Shown here piece after piece: positions 44,421-52,690 of a stretch of DNA of 64,000 nt; within the stretch, counting starts at the first letter, position 1, and every line of letters starts with the position of its first letter. Location of the stretch: the NCBI RefSeq assembly GCF_042684365.1, contig NZ_JBHULI010000025.1, positions 124,001-188,000 of the forward strand. The letters are read 5' to 3'. The translations under genes and the position numbers were made by a program. Below the pieces are notes generated by a model, which was given only the letters and a program-made list of their open reading frames with translations, was not told the origin of the DNA and did no database searches. This DNA comes from Gracilimonas halophila. GTDB taxonomy: Bacteria; Bacteroidota; Rhodothermia; Balneolales; Balneolaceae.

Positions 44421-45518
44421 TTATAGCCAATCTTTCTTCCTGAAAAAGTACACCATCCCTAAGGTCGTCAGTATCATGAGTATCCAGATAGCCGGATAAG
44501 CCCAGGGGAAAGATAGCTCAGGCATATGCTCGAAGTTCATTCCGTACACACCCGCAATAAAGGTGAGTGGAATGAAAATAGTGGCGATAATGGTCAATAC
44601 CTTCATAACCTCATTCATTCGGTTGCTTACTTGTGACATGTGCATATCGAGCATCCCAATTACCATATCCCGATAATTTTCAATGCCATCATTTATTTGA
44701 ACTAAATGATCATAAACATCCCGATAATATATCTTGTTGTCTTCCTGGATCAGGTGAGATTCGTCCCGTATCAAAGAATTAAGGCTGTCTCTTAGCGGCC
44801 ATACTGATTTACGAAAATAAATGAGTTTTCTGCGCAACGCATGGATTTGTTCAGGAATGGATTCGTCAAAACCATCAAGTATCTTATCTTCAAGTAACTC
44901 TATTTCATCCCCAAAATGCTCCAAAACTTTAAAGTAATAATCCACAATAGTATCGATAAGAGCATATGCGAGATAGTCGGGCCCATGACTTCGAAGTCTT
45001 GGCGCACCATTCCTTAGCCGGTGAAGCACCGGTTCAAAAATTTGATGATCACTTTCCTGAAAGGATAGCACAGAATTATTAGATAAAACAATACTGACTT
45101 GTTCAACATTAAGTTGTCCGGTCGCCTCATTGACGACCATCATGCGAAGTACAAAGAACATATGGTTTGGGTACTCTTCAATCTTGGCACGCTGATTGGT
45201 ACTAATAATATCTTCCTGAATCAGTGGGTGTAGTTCAAAGTAACTCCATATTTCTTTCAATTTATCCACATTGTGCAGACCACATACATTGATCCAGGTT
45301 TTGGAAGGTGACTCCAGATACGGGCTGCTGTCATCAATTTTAGAGAGGTCATGTTCGCTTAGTTGCTCAGTGTCATAATCGTAGAGATTCATGATCACAT
45401 TTTCGACCCGCTTTTCCCCGGTAAAATGCAGTGTTCCCGGCGCTTGCCCCGGCTTTTTTGAAACTCGTTTTTGTCTTAAGAAGTGGGGTACAGGAAGACG
45501 CTTTTTGATCTTTTTCAT
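44421..45518 (-). CDS. corA: CorA-type magnesium/cobalt transporter
   Basis: The 365-aa protein has a large cytoplasmic N-terminal domain (to about 300) and two C-terminal membrane helices. The first helix ends in the signature GVYGMNF (Gly326-Met327-Asn328), which forms the selectivity filter of the pentameric channel. The loop contains EHMPEL, a variant of the usual MPEL. The tail is basic (RKKDWL). It takes up Mg2+ or exchanges divalent ions. It starts 78 bp after the ABC permease stop on the same strand with no clear terminator between, so it might be read from that transcript as well. Confidence 0.95.
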   Translation of the reverse strand: MKKIKKRLPVPHFLRQKRVSKKPGQAPGTLHFTGEKRVENVIMNLYDYDTEQLSEHDLSKIDDSSPYLESPSKTWINVCGLHNVDKLKEIWSYFELHPLIQEDIISTNQRAKIEEYPNHMFFVLRMMVVNEATGQLNVEQVSIVLSNNSVLSFQESDHQIFEPVLHRLRNGAPRLRSHGPDYLAYALIDTIVDYYFKVLEHFGDEIELLEDKILDGFDESIPEQIHALRRKLIYFRKSVWPLRDSLNSLIRDESHLIQEDNKIYYRDVYDHLVQINDGIENYRDMVIGMLDMHMSQVSNRMNEVMKVLTIIATIFIPLTFIAGVYGMNFEHMPELSFPWAYPAIWILMILTTLGMVYFFRKKDWL

Positions 45519-45596
45519 ATAAAAGGATTGATTTTAACCTTGGCCTAATGTAGGGAAGGATGATCACTAAATCATAATTTCAGCACAGAAATTGAA

Positions 45597-48146
45597 TCAA
45601 CTTACTTCCGCACGCAACACTTGCAAAGGTGGTTTATTATGAACTCCTTTCGTATTTAATAGTCCGATCAAAAGTACGAGGCCTGTCAATATCAGGATCT
45701 CAACACCAATGATGATGAAGTTTGGAACAAACTCTATATCAAAGTAAAAATATCCGATAAGAGTGCTTGCTCCCAGAGAGAGAATGAGTCCAGTTATGGA
45801 TGCCATTACTCCAAGAAGCACATATTCGATCACCTGAATTTTGATTACTTGTCTTTTTGATGCGCCAAGTGTTCGAAGAAGTACAGCCTCGCGGATACGC
45901 TGAAATCGGGAAGTTGCTGCTGAACCGGCCAAAACAATGAGTCCGGTTATGATGCTAAATAAGCCAATAAATTGAATCACAAAGGTCACTTTATCCAGGA
46001 AAGACCGAACGGTTTCAAGAACCTGTCCAACATCTATAGCAGAAACATTTGGATAAGCTTGTACTAGTTCCTGCTGAAGTCGAAGGGAGGCTTCCCTATT
46101 ATTTGTGTTGACGGTAGTAGCAAAAAACTGAGGAGCGTTTTCAAGTACGCCGGTTGGAAAAACCACGAAGAAATTAGGGGATGGCTGATCCCATTTCACC
46201 GTTCGGGTACTGGCGATATATGTTTGAATGGGTATTCCCTGTACATCCCATGTTAAAGTATCACCGAGAACAGCATCCAGATTTTCCATCTGATCATTTT
46301 CTACAGAAATAGGAACTGGACCATCTATATTGCCCACATTGCCTATCCATTCTCCTGAAACCAATGTTTCAGATTCAAGCAATGAATCACGATAGGTGTT
46401 GCGGTATTCTCTATTCAAAGCCCAACCGCTTACATCTTTGGTAGTATCCTCCCTCAGAGCTTCGGCATTCATCCCATTTATTTCCTGAATACGCATGGTG
46501 ATGATCGGTACGTTTTGCAATACCTGATGGCCGTTGGAAGTGATGATCTCATTTACTCCTTCATTTTGATCGTATTGGATATCATAAAGGGCAAGGTTGG
46601 GAAGGTCTTCCTGCCCTCCAAAATCAATTTGACCGAGTAGCATATCTTGTGTCAGATACAATGAACTGATCATTGTTACACCAAGACCAAATGTAAGAAG
46701 CAGTATAGTAGTCTGATTGTTCGGACGATACAAGTTTGCCAGCCCCTGGCGAAGTTCATAGGAAAATCCTGCACGCAGAAATTTTCTAGACCCTTTCATG
46801 ATCAGTTTCGCAAAGCCGGTAAGCAACAGCAGACAGGCAACTAATCCTAAGGTGAAGAACATGGCAGGAACGATCTCGCCGATCATTAACCAGGCATAAC
46901 CGGTAACAAATACCAATAGAATAGCCGATAAGGTGATCTTGGTCCTGTTAGTGAGAAGCTGAATGAGGTTGATGGAAATAGATCGCAGAGAATAAAGTGG
47001 GGATATCTTTTTAACAGCCAAGAGAGGAAAGAGGGCAAATAAGACAGAGATCACCAATCCGGTTCCAATTCCAATAGCAATGGAAGACCACGATATGAAC
47101 AGATCAATATCAACGGGTAGGAATTCCTGCACTAAAACAGGCAGAAAAAGCTGTATTAGTGAACCAAGAGCGGCACCCATCATAGACCCAATAAGTCCCA
47201 TGGAGGTGGCTTGTATCAAATATATTAGTAATGCCTGATTCGAGGAAACACCAACACAACGTAAAACGGCAACAGTGTTTATCTTCTGCCGGATATATAC
47301 AAAAATAGAACTGGCAACTCCAATACCGCCTAATAGCAGTGCTATAAAACCGATCAGGTTCAGGAAATTGGAGAGATATAAAATAGCTTCACCAACTTCT
47401 TCTTCTCGTTCCTCAACGGTATCAAAGCCAAAGCGAATACCTTCATCCCTAAGCTCTCGGAGGCGATCTTCCACAGCCACCATATCAGTACCTTCAGGGA
47501 ATTTGTGCCACGAAACGTATTCAAGTCGACTGCCACGCTGAAGTAGTCCCGTTTCTTCTACATTTTCTTTAGGTATGAAGATACGAGGCCCGAAAAAACT
47601 AGCTGCCACAGGCTGGCCCGGAATTTCAATGATGGCGCCTTCAATCTTATATGTTATTTGGCCGATCTTGACAGAGTCACCGGGTTGCAGGTTAAAAAGC
47701 CGCATTACCGGTTCATCAACGAGAGCTGAGCCATTTTCCTGAAATGCTGAAGCAGCCGAAGCCGGTTCGGTGATCAAGTCTCCGTAAAAAGGAAATCCAC
47801 CCTCAATAGCTGATATCTGTGAAAGTCGGGTGTTCCCGTTTTTTGGGAAAAAAGCCATAGAATTAAATTCCAAAGCTGTAGAAACATCGCCTCCCAAAGA
47901 ATCCAGCACCTCTTGTAATTCCGGCTGAAAAGGAGCATTTCGGTCCACTTCCAGGTCGGCTCCCAAAAGCTCTTTGGCCTGACTCTCGATACTTGAATTC
48001 AAATTAGCCCGGAAGGAAGTGATCGAAACTTGTGCAGCTACACCAACAATAATGGCCGCCATAAATAGGAATAACTTGGAGCGGTTGGAGCGTGAGTCAC
48101 GCCAAGCCATCTTGAAAGTCCACATCAATGATTTTCTTTTATCCAT
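45597..48146 (-). CDS. FtsX-like ABC transporter permease (YbbP type)
   Basis: The 849-aa protein has a first membrane helix near residues 22-42, a MacB-like periplasmic domain, and two FtsX-type membrane units (about 265-400 and 715-845). Extra helices lie between them (about 400-470), about ten in all. This architecture matches YbbP, a large permease predicted to work with the YbbA ATPase in moving lipophilic substrates out of the inner membrane. It starts 5 bp after the ATPase gene. The tesA-like gene lies divergently upstream, the same arrangement as tesA-ybbA-ybbP in E. coli. The substrate is unknown. Confidence 0.9.
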   Translation of the reverse strand: MDKRKSLMWTFKMAWRDSRSNRSKLFLFMAAIIVGVAAQVSITSFRANLNSSIESQAKELLGADLEVDRNAPFQPELQEVLDSLGGDVSTALEFNSMAFFPKNGNTRLSQISAIEGGFPFYGDLITEPASAASAFQENGSALVDEPVMRLFNLQPGDSVKIGQITYKIEGAIIEIPGQPVAASFFGPRIFIPKENVEETGLLQRGSRLEYVSWHKFPEGTDMVAVEDRLRELRDEGIRFGFDTVEEREEEVGEAILYLSNFLNLIGFIALLLGGIGVASSIFVYIRQKINTVAVLRCVGVSSNQALLIYLIQATSMGLIGSMMGAALGSLIQLFLPVLVQEFLPVDIDLFISWSSIAIGIGTGLVISVLFALFPLLAVKKISPLYSLRSISINLIQLLTNRTKITLSAILLVFVTGYAWLMIGEIVPAMFFTLGLVACLLLLTGFAKLIMKGSRKFLRAGFSYELRQGLANLYRPNNQTTILLLTFGLGVTMISSLYLTQDMLLGQIDFGGQEDLPNLALYDIQYDQNEGVNEIITSNGHQVLQNVPIITMRIQEINGMNAEALREDTTKDVSGWALNREYRNTYRDSLLESETLVSGEWIGNVGNIDGPVPISVENDQMENLDAVLGDTLTWDVQGIPIQTYIASTRTVKWDQPSPNFFVVFPTGVLENAPQFFATTVNTNNREASLRLQQELVQAYPNVSAIDVGQVLETVRSFLDKVTFVIQFIGLFSIITGLIVLAGSAATSRFQRIREAVLLRTLGASKRQVIKIQVIEYVLLGVMASITGLILSLGASTLIGYFYFDIEFVPNFIIIGVEILILTGLVLLIGLLNTKGVHNKPPLQVLRAEVS

Positions 48147-48151
48147 ACTGA

Positions 48152-48865
48152 TTATTTGACCACTGTTTCAGGTTGTTGTTCCACAGCAGAATCTTCGAAT
48201 ACCTGCCCATTTTTTAACTTGATGATGCGACTACATTTTTTAGCAAGTTCTAAGTCATGAGTTACCATGACCAGCGTTGTACCTTGCTTTTCATTGAGCT
48301 CAAAAATCAGGTCTTCGATATGTTCACCGGTTTCAGTATCAAGATTACCTGTCGGTTCATCAGCAAATAAGATCTTGGGTTTATTGATAAAAGCCCTGGC
48401 AACAGCAACACGTTGTTGCTCACCCCCGGACAATTGAGTAGGGTAGTGATGGGTTCGGTCTCCAAGTCCAACGGATTCCAGTAATTCCCGTGCGTTTTCC
48501 CGAACTTCTTTTGTTCCTTCGCCTCGCAATTCAAGTGGAACCATTACGTTCTCAAGTGCAGTAAGCGTTGGAACCAGTTGGAAGGTTTGGAATACGAATC
48601 CCACATGCTGGTTACGAACCCGGGCACGTTCATCTTCATTAAGAGGATTCAATGGAATTCCATTCAGGGAAACACTGCCGGAGGTAGGACGGTCAAGCCC
48701 GGCGCATAGGCCAAGCAAAGTAGTTTTCCCTGATCCTGAAGGGCCGACAATGGCACAGGAAATTCCTTCTGGAATGGAAAAATTAATGTCGTTGACGACT
48801 GTGAGAGTTTTCGTTCCGCTCTGAAATTTGCGGTATAACTGATTTACTTCGAGTATATTTGTCAC
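48152..48865 (-). CDS. ABC transporter ATP-binding protein (YbbA/LolD type)
   Basis: The 237-aa ATPase has Walker A (GPSGSGKTTLLG), Q loop, signature (LSGGEQQRVAVARAF), Walker B (ILFADEPTGNLD) and switch histidine (VTHD), all typical of the MacB/LolD/YbbA class. I place the start at GTG 48865 (MTNILEVNQLYRKF), which fits family N-termini; a TTG at 48898 would add 11 residues without family support. It is followed after 5 bp by its permease. The promoter lies in the gap to tesA. Confidence 0.92.
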   Translation of the reverse strand: MTNILEVNQLYRKFQSGTKTLTVVNDINFSIPEGISCAIVGPSGSGKTTLLGLCAGLDRPTSGSVSLNGIPLNPLNEDERARVRNQHVGFVFQTFQLVPTLTALENVMVPLELRGEGTKEVRENARELLESVGLGDRTHHYPTQLSGGEQQRVAVARAFINKPKILFADEPTGNLDTETGEHIEDLIFELNEKQGTTLVMVTHDLELAKKCSRIIKLKNGQVFEDSAVEQQPETVVK

Positions 48866-49021
48866 GATGCTTATTTGTTTTGAATGATACCGATACAAAC
48901 AACGGTTTATTACAGAAACATTCCTTTAAAATTTGAGAAATATCTACGTTCTCATCTGGACAAAGTTATTGGTAAAGTTGCTAAATCATAATTAATCTTC
49001 GCTTTTCCTTATAGCGAATAA

Positions 49022-49654
49022 ATGAAGTCAATTTTTATGAAATCACTGTTATTTATTATCTCTTTATTGTTTGCTTCTTCAGTGCAAGCTCAGGACTCCA
49101 ATACAAAAACCATACTCTTCTTTGGTGACAGTATTACTGCCGGTTTAGGGGTGGATAAAAGCCAGGCTTTTCCTGCAATTATTCAAGATCGTATAGACTC
49201 TTTAGGATTGAACTACGAGGTGATAAATGGAGGTTTAAGCGGAGAAACCTCAGCCGGTGGTTTGAGAAGAATAGACTGGATACTTCAACGTGATATTGAC
49301 ATTATGGTATTAGAGTTGGGAGGCAATGACGGGTTACGCGGCATTGATCTGAATTCTACAAAAGAAAATTTGCAGAAGATTATTGACAAAGTGCAGACTA
49401 ATAATCCGGATGCGAAAATCATTTTAGCCGGCATGCAGGTGCCGCCTAATCTCGGTCAGGATTATACCAAACAATTTGAAACTATTTATCCAGAGCTAGC
49501 CGAAGAAAATAATTTACCCCTGATACCGATGATAATGGATAAGATCGGTGGGGATGAAGAACTGATGCAAAGTGATGGACTGCACCCCACCCCAAGAGGC
49601 CATAAGGTAATTGCCAATACTATTTGGGATACTCTGAGATCAATATTGAATTGA
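49022..49654 (+). CDS. tesA: TesA-like SGNH arylesterase / lysophospholipase
   Basis: The 210-aa protein has a signal peptide (cleavage near SSVQAQ) and all SGNH blocks: block I FFGDSITAGLG with the catalytic Ser, block II GGLSGET, block III LGGNDGLRG, and block V SDGLHPTPRGH with the Asp and His. It is a periplasmic esterase or lysophospholipase of the TesA/ApeA group. It is divergent from the ybbA-ybbP-like ABC pair, a conserved neighbourhood that suggests a link in lipid handling (family context). It is one of three SGNH hydrolases between 49 and 57.3 kb. Confidence 0.93.
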   Translation: MKSIFMKSLLFIISLLFASSVQAQDSNTKTILFFGDSITAGLGVDKSQAFPAIIQDRIDSLGLNYEVINGGLSGETSAGGLRRIDWILQRDIDIMVLELGGNDGLRGIDLNSTKENLQKIIDKVQTNNPDAKIILAGMQVPPNLGQDYTKQFETIYPELAEENNLPLIPMIMDKIGGDEELMQSDGLHPTPRGHKVIANTIWDTLRSILN

Positions 49655-49757
49655 TATAGCGAGTTCCCCACAGTAAAAAATCAGCTTTCTTGTTTTTAAA
49701 TCCATTTACTCTCCAACTGAAGGATATTTTGACCTTCAATCGTAATAAGTGCCAAAA

Positions 49758-50495
49758 CTATCGGATAAAATAACTGATGCTAATGTTTGAACTAACCTCA
49801 ACGGTTTGCGCAAAATCCATCATAGAGGCATCAGATGCCCGAGACATTAATTCCATGGAGCTTGCTTTACGGGGAATGCTGATCTGATGGTCAGAAAAGT
49901 TTATAGTTGAAACATCAGCTAATACAACCCCGGACGTTTCGGCTATGAGTTCTGCACGTTCCTTGGCGGCTTCAATCGCGGCGATCAAAGCTTTCTCTTT
50001 TCCTTCTGATATTTTTGTAGAAGAGAATTGTCCGTTAAAAGAGTCAAACCCGTTTTCGATCAGTCTTAGCTGAATCTTTTCATAGATGGAAAAATCGGAG
50101 AAGGTAATACTTACGGATTGGTTAGTGGCCGTGATATAGCGGGGTTCATCATTATTGTTATATCGGTTATTGCTCACCTGTCGCCGATTCATCCGGATCG
50201 GCTCATAATCAATGTTCTCTTCTTCAATATTCAGATCTTTAAGCAGATCTGCCAGCAGTGACTCACGTTCCCGGTGTAATTCATAAGCTTCTTGAGGAGT
50301 CTCACCTTCAGCATTAATGTTCACATTAAAGATGATCAAGTCGGCAGGGAGTATTTCTGAAGCACTCATATTGATGGTGATGGTACGCTCAGAAACGGGC
50401 TGCTGAGCCAGGGAGGTGCAACTGATACCGAAAAAGAGCAGGCTTACCGTTAAGGTGATCTTGCTCAGCTTATTACCATTACCATTCAATGCCAT
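49758..50495 (-). CDS. SIMPL domain (DUF541) periplasmic protein
   Basis: The 245-aa protein (ATG at 50495) has a signal peptide, with either a lipobox-like FGISC or a signal peptidase I site after LAQQ, and a full SIMPL/DUF541 domain: ITINMSASEILPADLIIFNVNINAEG, the central TNQSVSITFSDF, and KALIAAIEAAKERAELIAETSGV near the C-terminus. The family includes E. coli YggE, associated with oxidative stress tolerance; the mechanism is unknown. An in-frame ATG at 50525 would add ten residues before the signal peptide and is less likely. The start overlaps the end of the upstream gene by 17 bp. Confidence 0.85.
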   Translation of the reverse strand: MALNGNGNKLSKITLTVSLLFFGISCTSLAQQPVSERTITINMSASEILPADLIIFNVNINAEGETPQEAYELHRERESLLADLLKDLNIEEENIDYEPIRMNRRQVSNNRYNNNDEPRYITATNQSVSITFSDFSIYEKIQLRLIENGFDSFNGQFSSTKISEGKEKALIAAIEAAKERAELIAETSGVVLADVSTINFSDHQISIPRKASSMELMSRASDASMMDFAQTVEVSSNISISYFIR

Positions 50496-51093
50496 ATTTT
50501 TTTTTGATCTTTTGAACTTCTGCATAATTCTGTCCTTGATTTAATTTGAATACCCGGAATCCTGATCCGGTAATTTCTTTAACCGGATAACCGGCTCTGT
50601 ACCAACTTTCTAACACCTCTAAATATTGCGCTTCTTGTTTACGGTTTTTGATCACGACACCAAATGTTTTTTCTTCTCCGTCTTTATTGATGATAACTTG
50701 CAAAATTATATAAGATGACCACCATCTAAAAGAGCTGACAATATTTATGTTGATCTCATTTAATTCATCTAGTTTTACAGGGGAATCCGGCATATGCTCA
50801 AAATTAGCCTGTTCGTCTAAATCTATCTCGATCTCCTCTTTTTTAAGATGAGCTGTCCCCGCTTTTTTGGCAAAAGAGTAGGGGAAATATGCTGCAACCA
50901 AGGCCACAATAGCAATGATAAAGCCCGGTATTGTAAACCAATCCTGCCCAAAATCATCAGCTAACATAGAGGTGCAGTAGAATATTCCATAAATAACCAT
51001 ACCGTACCTGTATTCCTTGGACTGAGTGAATGTCAGGTTACCGGTCAGTGAATCTTTTTCTCCTTCTAAATTACTAAGAGTGAATTTCGGCAT
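50479..51093 (-). CDS. Two-helix membrane protein, paralogue A of a tandem pair
   Basis: The 204-aa protein has two adjacent hydrophobic helices (about residues 30-48 and 53-73) and a soluble C-terminal domain (80-204) rich in strands. That domain ends FRVFKLNQGQNYAEVQKIKKKYGIEW. The next gene upstream (51127-51750) has the same layout and nearly the same last 16 residues, so the two are paralogues. The opening DSLTGNLTFTQS is also shared (DSLSGKVTLTET). I do not know the family. A PH-like fold for the soluble part is possible but not shown. It is co-transcribed with the SIMPL gene, which it overlaps. Confidence 0.7.
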   Translation of the reverse strand: MPKFTLSNLEGEKDSLTGNLTFTQSKEYRYGMVIYGIFYCTSMLADDFGQDWFTIPGFIIAIVALVAAYFPYSFAKKAGTAHLKKEEIEIDLDEQANFEHMPDSPVKLDELNEININIVSSFRWWSSYIILQVIINKDGEEKTFGVVIKNRKQEAQYLEVLESWYRAGYPVKEITGSGFRVFKLNQGQNYAEVQKIKKKYGIEW

Positions 51094-51126
51094 TATGCAT
51101 AAGGATTAAAGTTATAGTTGAAGCAA

Positions 51127-51750
51127 TTACCACTCAATTCCATATTCATTTTTTATCTTTTGAACCTCTGCGTAATTGATTCCATGACTGAGTTTGAATA
51201 TTCGGTTTCCGAGTTGATCATTTTCCTTAACTGTGAAGCCGCTTCTGTACCAATTGTCCAATATCTCTTTAAATCTTTCATGCTTTTTCCGACTTTTCAG
51301 GATCATCCCAAATTCATGGGTGGAGTCTCCATTGGTAATTTCCATATGTAGTAAAGATCTCGAGAGTATAAATCGGTATGATTGAATAATGTTGATTCTG
51401 ATCACAGAATCTTCATTCAATTTAATGGGATGGGCAGGGTATTCATCGGAGTTTTTTTTAGGATAAACGGATATCTTAGTGTCCGAAAGATTTATTTTGC
51501 CTGCATTAATGCTGAAGAATAATGCGATGAACCCAATGGTGTAGGCTATTACCAATCCCGAGGACATTAGCATTTCAGCCCAACCGGGAATATCATAATT
51601 CATCCAATACAATACAAAAATGCTTAAGATCATACTGACAATAATGGCCATTGGGATCTGAAAATGGGGAGTTTCAGTCAGGGTTACTTTACCGCTCAAT
51701 GAATCCTTCTTAGAGTGGATTTTTAATAGGTCAAATTCTTCTTTTTCCAT
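51127..51750 (-). CDS. Two-helix membrane protein, paralogue B of a tandem pair
   Basis: The 207-aa protein (ATG at 51750) has two hydrophobic helices (about residues 33-52 and 58-78) and a soluble domain ending FKLSHGINYAEVQKIKNEYGIEW. It is a paralogue of the 204-aa product at 50479-51093. Its start codon overlaps the stop of the upstream SGNH gene as TAATG, so translation is coupled; an upstream ATG at 51798 would lie wholly inside that gene and is less likely. The function is unknown. Being between an SGNH esterase and a SIMPL protein suggests an envelope role. Confidence 0.7.
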   Translation of the reverse strand: MEKEEFDLLKIHSKKDSLSGKVTLTETPHFQIPMAIIVSMILSIFVLYWMNYDIPGWAEMLMSSGLVIAYTIGFIALFFSINAGKINLSDTKISVYPKKNSDEYPAHPIKLNEDSVIRINIIQSYRFILSRSLLHMEITNGDSTHEFGMILKSRKKHERFKEILDNWYRSGFTVKENDQLGNRIFKLSHGINYAEVQKIKNEYGIEW

Positions 51751-52463
51751 TATTCCTGAATTATTTGAGTTACTGTTGGCATCATTTTCTCTACCCACAT
51801 AGCATACATTTTTGCAGATGGATGAAGCTGATCGGAAGCAAGCAGAGAGTCATCATCTTCAGCTTCTTCTGAGATAGGGGTAATATTTACAAAAGGGATA
51901 CCAAATTCGCCACTGATATTTTCAGCAATATCATTGTAAAGAGCGATTTCCTTACTAATAACTTCCGGATCGCGATACTTACCAAAAGGAGTAACCCCAT
52001 AATTGGGAATAGAAACTACAAATACGCGAGAAGTATCACCTTTAGCAAATACGATAGATTGTTCAATCAATTCCCGAAATTCCGTTCGGTATAATTCAAT
52101 ATCCAATCCCTGATATTGATTGTTTACCCCTATCAAAAGAGATACGAGATCAAATGAACTGTCAGGTGAAGTTTCTGTAATACCATTTTTAAGGTCAGTA
52201 GTGGTCCATCCGTTTACGGCTATAACTTGAGTTGTATCTACGGTTAAGTTCTTGCTGATCAATGCTTCAGAAAGTTGATTAGGCCAGTTATTCTTTTCAT
52301 CAATTCCGGTTCCGATAGTATATGAGTCACCTAATGCAAGGTATGAAACAGGCTCAATTCCGGGAGAATTTGTTTGTTTAATTTCATTTGTACAGTTAGA
52401 TAAGAACAAAAAGACTAAAATGAGAGTAGGGGAGAAAAGGCGGAAATGATGTAATAAATGCAT
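51750..52463 (-). CDS. SGNH hydrolase lipoprotein
   Basis: The 237-aa protein (ATG at 52463) has a lipoprotein signal peptide with lipobox LFLSNC, then SGNH blocks: YLALGDSYTIGTG (catalytic Ser), SLLIGVNNQYQG (block III with Asn) and SDQLHPSAKMYAMW (Asp and His). It should be a lipid-anchored esterase or lipase. The frame extends to 52601 but the additional 46 residues would bury the signal peptide, so the later start is chosen. It leads a minus-strand operon with the two paralogous membrane proteins and the SIMPL gene, and is divergent from the TonB receptor. Confidence 0.87.
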   Translation of the reverse strand: MHLLHHFRLFSPTLILVFLFLSNCTNEIKQTNSPGIEPVSYLALGDSYTIGTGIDEKNNWPNQLSEALISKNLTVDTTQVIAVNGWTTTDLKNGITETSPDSSFDLVSLLIGVNNQYQGLDIELYRTEFRELIEQSIVFAKGDTSRVFVVSIPNYGVTPFGKYRDPEVISKEIALYNDIAENISGEFGIPFVNITPISEEAEDDDSLLASDQLHPSAKMYAMWVEKMMPTVTQIIQE

Positions 52464-52538
52464 TGGAGGTGGTTTTAATATTAAAATAGTCGGACTAAGG
52501 ATACTATTTGAAAAAGATATATGCTTAAATAAAAAATA

Positions 52539-52554
52539 ATGGAAGCGCTTGCAT
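52539..52554. promoter_or_regulatory. LacI-family operator upstream of the TonB receptor
   Basis: The sequence TGGAAGCGCTTGCA (52540-52553) matches the LacI-family consensus TGNAANCGNTTNCA at every fixed position and has near-perfect dyad symmetry with its flanking A and T. It lies in the divergent gap between the SGNH lipoprotein and the TonB receptor and overlaps a possible -33 element, so a repressor there would block the receptor promoter. No lacI-type gene is in the window. Confidence 0.6.
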
Positions 52555-52580
52555 TTATACCAAAAACAGACTTTTATTTG
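52549..52580 (+). promoter_or_regulatory. Possible promoter of the TonB receptor gene
   Basis: A TTG (52549-52551) lies 21 bp before TTTATTTG (52573-52580). The pair resembles the phylum's -33 TTTG / -7 TAnnTTTG promoter with one mismatch in the -7 box. It would give a leader of about 100 nt. Support is weak apart from its overlap with the LacI-type operator. Confidence 0.35.
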
Positions 52581-52690
52581 ATATACATTTAATGAGGCCA
52601 ATACCGCATAATTTATTATGTAGCAGGGACTACAAATTTACAGATGGAATAAACAAGGCCTTTCGAACAATAATTAAAAGGATCAATACA

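Noticed and set aside
52488..52498. Shared 10-mer TAGTCCGACT (either strand) here and near 11301
   Set aside because: One shared 10-mer between two gaps is expected by chance and the two sites differ in orientation relative to their genes.
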